Position numbers and translations under genes: made by a program. 64,000 bases of DNA. It comes from Baekduia soli (GTDB taxonomy: Bacteria; Actinomycetota; Thermoleophilia; Solirubrobacterales; Solirubrobacteraceae). This document shows, one piece after another, positions 60,945 to 64,000 of this stretch. Where the stretch lies: the NCBI RefSeq assembly GCF_007970665.1, contig NZ_CP042430.1, forward strand, positions 4,402,001 to 4,466,000, given 5' to 3'. The first letter of the stretch is position 1. Every line of letters starts with the position of its first letter. Under the pieces are notes generated by a model. That model saw only the letters and a list, made by a program, of their open reading frames with translations. It did no database searches and had not been told where the DNA came from.

Positions 60945-61823
60945 ATGACTCCGCGCCGCGCCATCCCAGCTCTCCTCGTGGCCCTGGCCGCGGCCCTGGT
61001 GCTCGCACCGGTGGCCTCCGCCGGGCTCCTCACCCCGGAGCACGGGGGGTCGTCCAATGCGGACGACATCAACTGGCTCTACACGGTCACGCTCATCGTG
61101 GCCGCGATCGTCTTCCTGGGCGTGGAGGGCGTGCTCCTCTACTCCGTCTTCAAGTTCAAGGCCCGCAGGGGCGCCGTGCCGGCCCAGATCCGCGGCAACA
61201 CCCGCCTGGAGATCGGCTGGACCGTCGGGGCCGCGGTGATCCTGGTCATCCTGGCCACGCTGACGTTCATCAAGCTCGACGACATCCGCAACCCGCCCGA
61301 CTCGTCGGCGACCGGGTTGCAGCTCGCCGACTCCAGCCGCCGGCTGCCGCCCAACGGCAAGTCGCTGAACATCTGCGTCAACGGCCAGCAGTACATCTGG
61401 CGCTACACCTACAGCGCCGACTGCGGCGACTCGGCCAAGAACCTCGGCGCGCCCTTCTCCTACGAGGAGATGGTGGTCCCCGTCGACACGACCGTCACCC
61501 TGGACATCAAGGCCCAGGACGTCGCGCACTCGTGGTGGATCCCCGAGCTGGGCGGCAAGTTCGACGCGATCCCCGGCTACACGAACCACACCTGGTTCAA
61601 GATCCCGGCGAAGTTCGGCGCCAAGCCGGGCGGCACCATCTTCTACGGCCAGTGCGCCGAGCTGTGCGGACGCAACCACGCGAACATGATCGCGGAGGTG
61701 CGCGCCGTCTCCGTCGCCGAGTACCAGCAGTGGCTGGCGCAGCGCAAGACCGACATCCAGGACGCCGAGACCAAGGGAGCTGCGCAGCGCAAGCAGCTCG
61801 AGTCCGGCTCGACCACCCCGTAG
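60945..61823 (+). CDS. ctaC: cytochrome c oxidase subunit II
   Basis: 292 residues. Signal sequence/helix at the N-terminus (ALLVALAAALVLAPVASAGL), two membrane helices, then the cupredoxin domain. The CuA site is complete: SWWIPELGG, then GQCAELCGRNHANM with two Cys, His and Met. It receives electrons from cytochrome c and passes them to subunit I. First gene of the oxidase unit; ctaD starts 21 bp after its stop. Confidence 0.95.
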   Translation: MTPRRAIPALLVALAAALVLAPVASAGLLTPEHGGSSNADDINWLYTVTLIVAAIVFLGVEGVLLYSVFKFKARRGAVPAQIRGNTRLEIGWTVGAAVILVILATLTFIKLDDIRNPPDSSATGLQLADSSRRLPPNGKSLNICVNGQQYIWRYTYSADCGDSAKNLGAPFSYEEMVVPVDTTVTLDIKAQDVAHSWWIPELGGKFDAIPGYTNHTWFKIPAKFGAKPGGTIFYGQCAELCGRNHANMIAEVRAVSVAEYQQWLAQRKTDIQDAETKGAAQRKQLESGSTTP

Positions 61824-61844
61824 TCCTAGGACCTGACTGACCGC

Positions 61845-63587
61845 ATGGCTGCCACCGTCGAAGCTCCCGCCACCGCCTCCACCGCGCCGATCCCCCAGGT
61901 CGTCGCGCGCCGGGTCGATCCCGAGCCCAAGGGCTGGGTGTCGTGGGTCACCACGACCGACCACAAGCGCATCGGGATCATGTACCTGGTCCTGACGTTC
62001 GCCTTCTTCCTGCTGGGCGGCATCGAGGCCCTGCTCATCCGCCTGCAGCTCTCGGTCCCCAACAACGACCTGCTGACGCCGCAGACGTACAACGAGCTGT
62101 TCACGATGCACGGGACGACGATGGTCTTCCTGTTCGTCGTGCCCGTCATGGCGGGCTTCGGCAACTACTTCGTGCCGCTGATGATCGGCGCGCGCGACAT
62201 GGCGTTCCCGAAGCTCAACGCCCTGTCGTTCTGGCTCCTGGTGGCCGGCGGCCTGGTCTTCTACGGCTCGCTGTTCTTCAGCCCGCCCGAGTGCGGCTGG
62301 ACGTGCTACTCGCCGCTGAGCGACAACGACTACCTGCCCTCGGGCGGCGTCGACGCGTGGATCTTCCTCATCCACCTCACCGGCCTGTCGTCGCTGGTCG
62401 GCGCGATCAACTTCTACGCCACGATCGCCAACATGCGCGCGCCCGGCATGGGCTGGGGCCGCCTGCCGCTGTTCGTCTGGGCGATCCTGACCTACGCCGT
62501 CCTGCTGATCCTGGCGCTGCCGGTGATCGCCGGCGCCGTGACGCTGCTGCTGACCGACCGCCACTTCGGCACCCACTTCTACGACCCGGGCAACGGGGGC
62601 TCGCCACTGCTGTGGCAACACCTGTTCTGGTTCTTCGGCCACCCCGAGGTCTACATCATGGTCCTGCCGGGCTTCGGGATCATCTCCGAGGTGCTGCCGG
62701 TGTTCGCCCGCAAGCCGGTCTTCGGCTACAAGGCGATCGCCGCGTCGACCGTGGTCATCGCCTTCCTCGGCCTGCTCGTCTGGGCCCACCACATGTTCGC
62801 GACGCCGAGCCCGTCGCTCGTGCTCATCTTCTTCATGATGAGCTCGTTCCTCATCGCGGTGCCGACGGGTGTCAAGATCTTCAACTGGATCGCGACGCTC
62901 TGGCGCGGGACGATCGAGTACAAGACGCCGCTGCTGTTCGCCGTCGGGTTCATCGGCACGTTCCTCATCGGCGGCATCACGGGCATCTTCGTCGCGATCT
63001 TCCCCGTCGACTGGCAGCTGACCGACACCTACTTCGTCGTCGCCCACTTCCACTACGTGCTCATGGGCGGCGCGGTGTTCGCGGTCTTCGCGGGGCTCTA
63101 CTACTGGTTCCCGAAGATGTCGGGCCGGATGTTGGGCGAGGGCCTGGGCAAGACGAGCTTCTGGCTCATGCTCGTCGGGTTCCACGTGACGTTCCTCGTG
63201 CAGCACTCCGCCGGCCTCGAGGGGATGCCCCGCCGCGTCTACGAGTACCCCGACATCCGGGACCTGGCCGTGCTGAACATGATCTCCACGGTCGGCGCCT
63301 TCATCCTCGGCCTGGGCATCCTGGTCACGGTGATCAACGTGCTGATCTCGGTCAAGCGTGGCGCGATCGCCGGGCCCGACCCGTGGAAGGCCAACACGCT
63401 GGAGTGGTTCACCAGCTCGCCGCCCCCGGTCAACAACTTCGACACCGTGCCCCGCATCCGCTCCGTGGAGCCGATGAAGGACATCCGGCGCCAGGTGCTG
63501 GCCCAGACCGGCGGCGTGGTGTCCTCCGCCCAGCCCACGCCGGTCGAGGCCGGCCGCATGGCGGCCCACCCCGGCGCCGACGCCTAG
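61845..63587 (+). CDS. ctaD: cytochrome c oxidase subunit I
   Basis: 580 residues with 12 helices. Ligands are visible: FTMHGTTMVFLF (haem a His), FWFFGHPEVYIMVLPGFG (CuB His and the cross-linked Tyr motif), WAHHMFATP (His-His pair) and VVAHFHYVLMGG (haem a3/haem a His). This is an A-type haem-copper oxidase that reduces O2 and pumps protons. The C-terminus has a ~60-residue hydrophilic extension. It is co-transcribed with ctaC and ctaB. Confidence 0.97.
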   Translation: MAATVEAPATASTAPIPQVVARRVDPEPKGWVSWVTTTDHKRIGIMYLVLTFAFFLLGGIEALLIRLQLSVPNNDLLTPQTYNELFTMHGTTMVFLFVVPVMAGFGNYFVPLMIGARDMAFPKLNALSFWLLVAGGLVFYGSLFFSPPECGWTCYSPLSDNDYLPSGGVDAWIFLIHLTGLSSLVGAINFYATIANMRAPGMGWGRLPLFVWAILTYAVLLILALPVIAGAVTLLLTDRHFGTHFYDPGNGGSPLLWQHLFWFFGHPEVYIMVLPGFGIISEVLPVFARKPVFGYKAIAASTVVIAFLGLLVWAHHMFATPSPSLVLIFFMMSSFLIAVPTGVKIFNWIATLWRGTIEYKTPLLFAVGFIGTFLIGGITGIFVAIFPVDWQLTDTYFVVAHFHYVLMGGAVFAVFAGLYYWFPKMSGRMLGEGLGKTSFWLMLVGFHVTFLVQHSAGLEGMPRRVYEYPDIRDLAVLNMISTVGAFILGLGILVTVINVLISVKRGAIAGPDPWKANTLEWFTSSPPPVNNFDTVPRIRSVEPMKDIRRQVLAQTGGVVSSAQPTPVEAGRMAAHPGADA

Positions 63588-63606
63588 CCGGTAGGCTCGC
63601 TGCACC

Positions 63607-64000
63607 ATGGAGGCCTCCCGTGCCACCACGGCTGTCCTGCCGGCCGCCGGCGCGCGCCAGGTCGTCGTCGACCTGGTCGCGCTGACCAAGCCCAAGGTCC
63701 AGTCGCTCCTGCTGCTCACGACGGTCACGACGATGCTCGTCGCGGGCACGCCGTCGATCGGGCTCATCCTCGCCACCTGCCTGGGCGGCTACCTGTCGGC
63801 CGGGGGCGCGGGCGCGGTCAACCACTGGTTCGACCGCGACATCGACGCCCAGATGAAGCGCACGGCCACGCGGCCGATCCCGGCCGGGCGCATCGCCCCC
63901 ACCACGGCGCTGGTGTTCGGCATCGCGCTCGGCGTGCTGTCGTTCGTCTGGCTGACGCTCACGACCAACGTCCTGGCGGCCTGCCTGGCCGCCTCGGGCT
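63607..64000 (+). CDS. ctaB: protoheme IX farnesyltransferase, truncated by window end
   Basis: The first 131 residues are present. VALTKPKVQSLLLLTTVTTM starts helix 1, and NHWFDRDIDAQMKRTATRPI is the UbiA-family Asp-rich motif (N-x-x-x-D-x-x-x-D) followed by PAGRI. CtaB makes haem O, the precursor of haem A for the oxidase encoded just upstream. The gene continues beyond position 64000. Confidence 0.93.
   Translation, partial: MEASRATTAVLPAAGARQVVVDLVALTKPKVQSLLLLTTVTTMLVAGTPSIGLILATCLGGYLSAGGAGAVNHWFDRDIDAQMKRTATRPIPAGRIAPTTALVFGIALGVLSFVWLTLTTNVLAACLAASG

Noticed and set aside
60654-63776. A 1040-codon open frame antisense to the oxidase genes
   Set aside because: Typical high-GC shadow frame: repetitive Arg/Gly/His/Asp composition and complete overlap with unmistakable ctaC and ctaD.

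Overview
The window is very GC-rich DNA with dense, high-GC coding on both strands. Several gene families are typical of the deep-branching high-GC Actinobacteria: an aa3-type oxidase order ctaC-ctaD-ctaB, a LigB-type ATP-dependent DNA ligase, a LAL-type LuxR regulator, PKD/DNRLRE surface proteins and an ECF41 sigma factor. My best inference is a soil actinomycete of the class Thermoleophilia (Solirubrobacterales-like). That rests on gene content and recalled family resemblance, not on a search.

Layout. 1-4.9 kb: a lipid/quinone-type methyltransferase with a broken UbiA-like membrane protein, a DNA ligase, an MFS exporter and a SnoaL-like protein. 5.2-17.2 kb: a cell-surface block with an alginate-lyase-like secreted protein carrying a wall-sorting-like tail, several polytopic glycosyltransferase-like proteins, a DUF2029-type mannosyltransferase, a 900-residue GtrA + GT-C + dolichyl-phosphate-mannose-synthase-like fusion, and a 928-residue secreted PKD/DNRLRE protein. 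17.4-19.5 kb: a sulfide:quinone-oxidoreductase-like flavoprotein, a decayed tyrosine recombinase beside tRNA-Arg(TCT), and a run of 31 C's inside a 13-bp inverted repeat. 19.5-32.3 kb: PTH2-type hydrolase, GtrA, PhyH-like oxygenase, an ECF41 sigma factor divergent from an epimerase, two half-size EamA proteins, a secreted phosphoesterase, cupin, epimerase, esterase and a frameshifted kup. 32.3-42 kb: a PRC/MgtE-N/CBS protein next to an unusual NRAMP transporter, a GAF histidine kinase beside a remnant of a second kinase, two cupins and a LAL regulator. 42-50.6 kb: tRNA-Pro, CAP protein, DUF1015, OsmC, NUDIX, 3-hydroxyacyl-CoA dehydrogenase, an ECF sigma factor coupled to ogt, a tiny proline-rich ORF and trxB. 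50.7-59.9 kb: LPG-synthase-like flippase, PAP2 enzyme, Ser/Thr kinase with beta-propeller, FHA-HTH regulator divergent from an ECF sigma factor across a 27-bp palindrome, polytopic surface protein, GGCT and class I amidotransferase. 60-64 kb: enoyl-CoA hydratase and the oxidase genes, running off the end inside ctaB.

Two themes stand out. First, regulation: the ECF41 intergenic region holds two divergent copies of the TGTCACA-16 nt-CGTC promoter, and the FHA-HTH/ECF pair shares a perfect palindrome. Second, several otherwise well-preserved genes are split by single-base indels, mostly in short homopolymers (near positions 220, 29,050, 29,150, 30,203, 31,797 and 52,695). These may be sequencing/assembly errors or real lesions. 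The 31-C tract should be judged in the same light.
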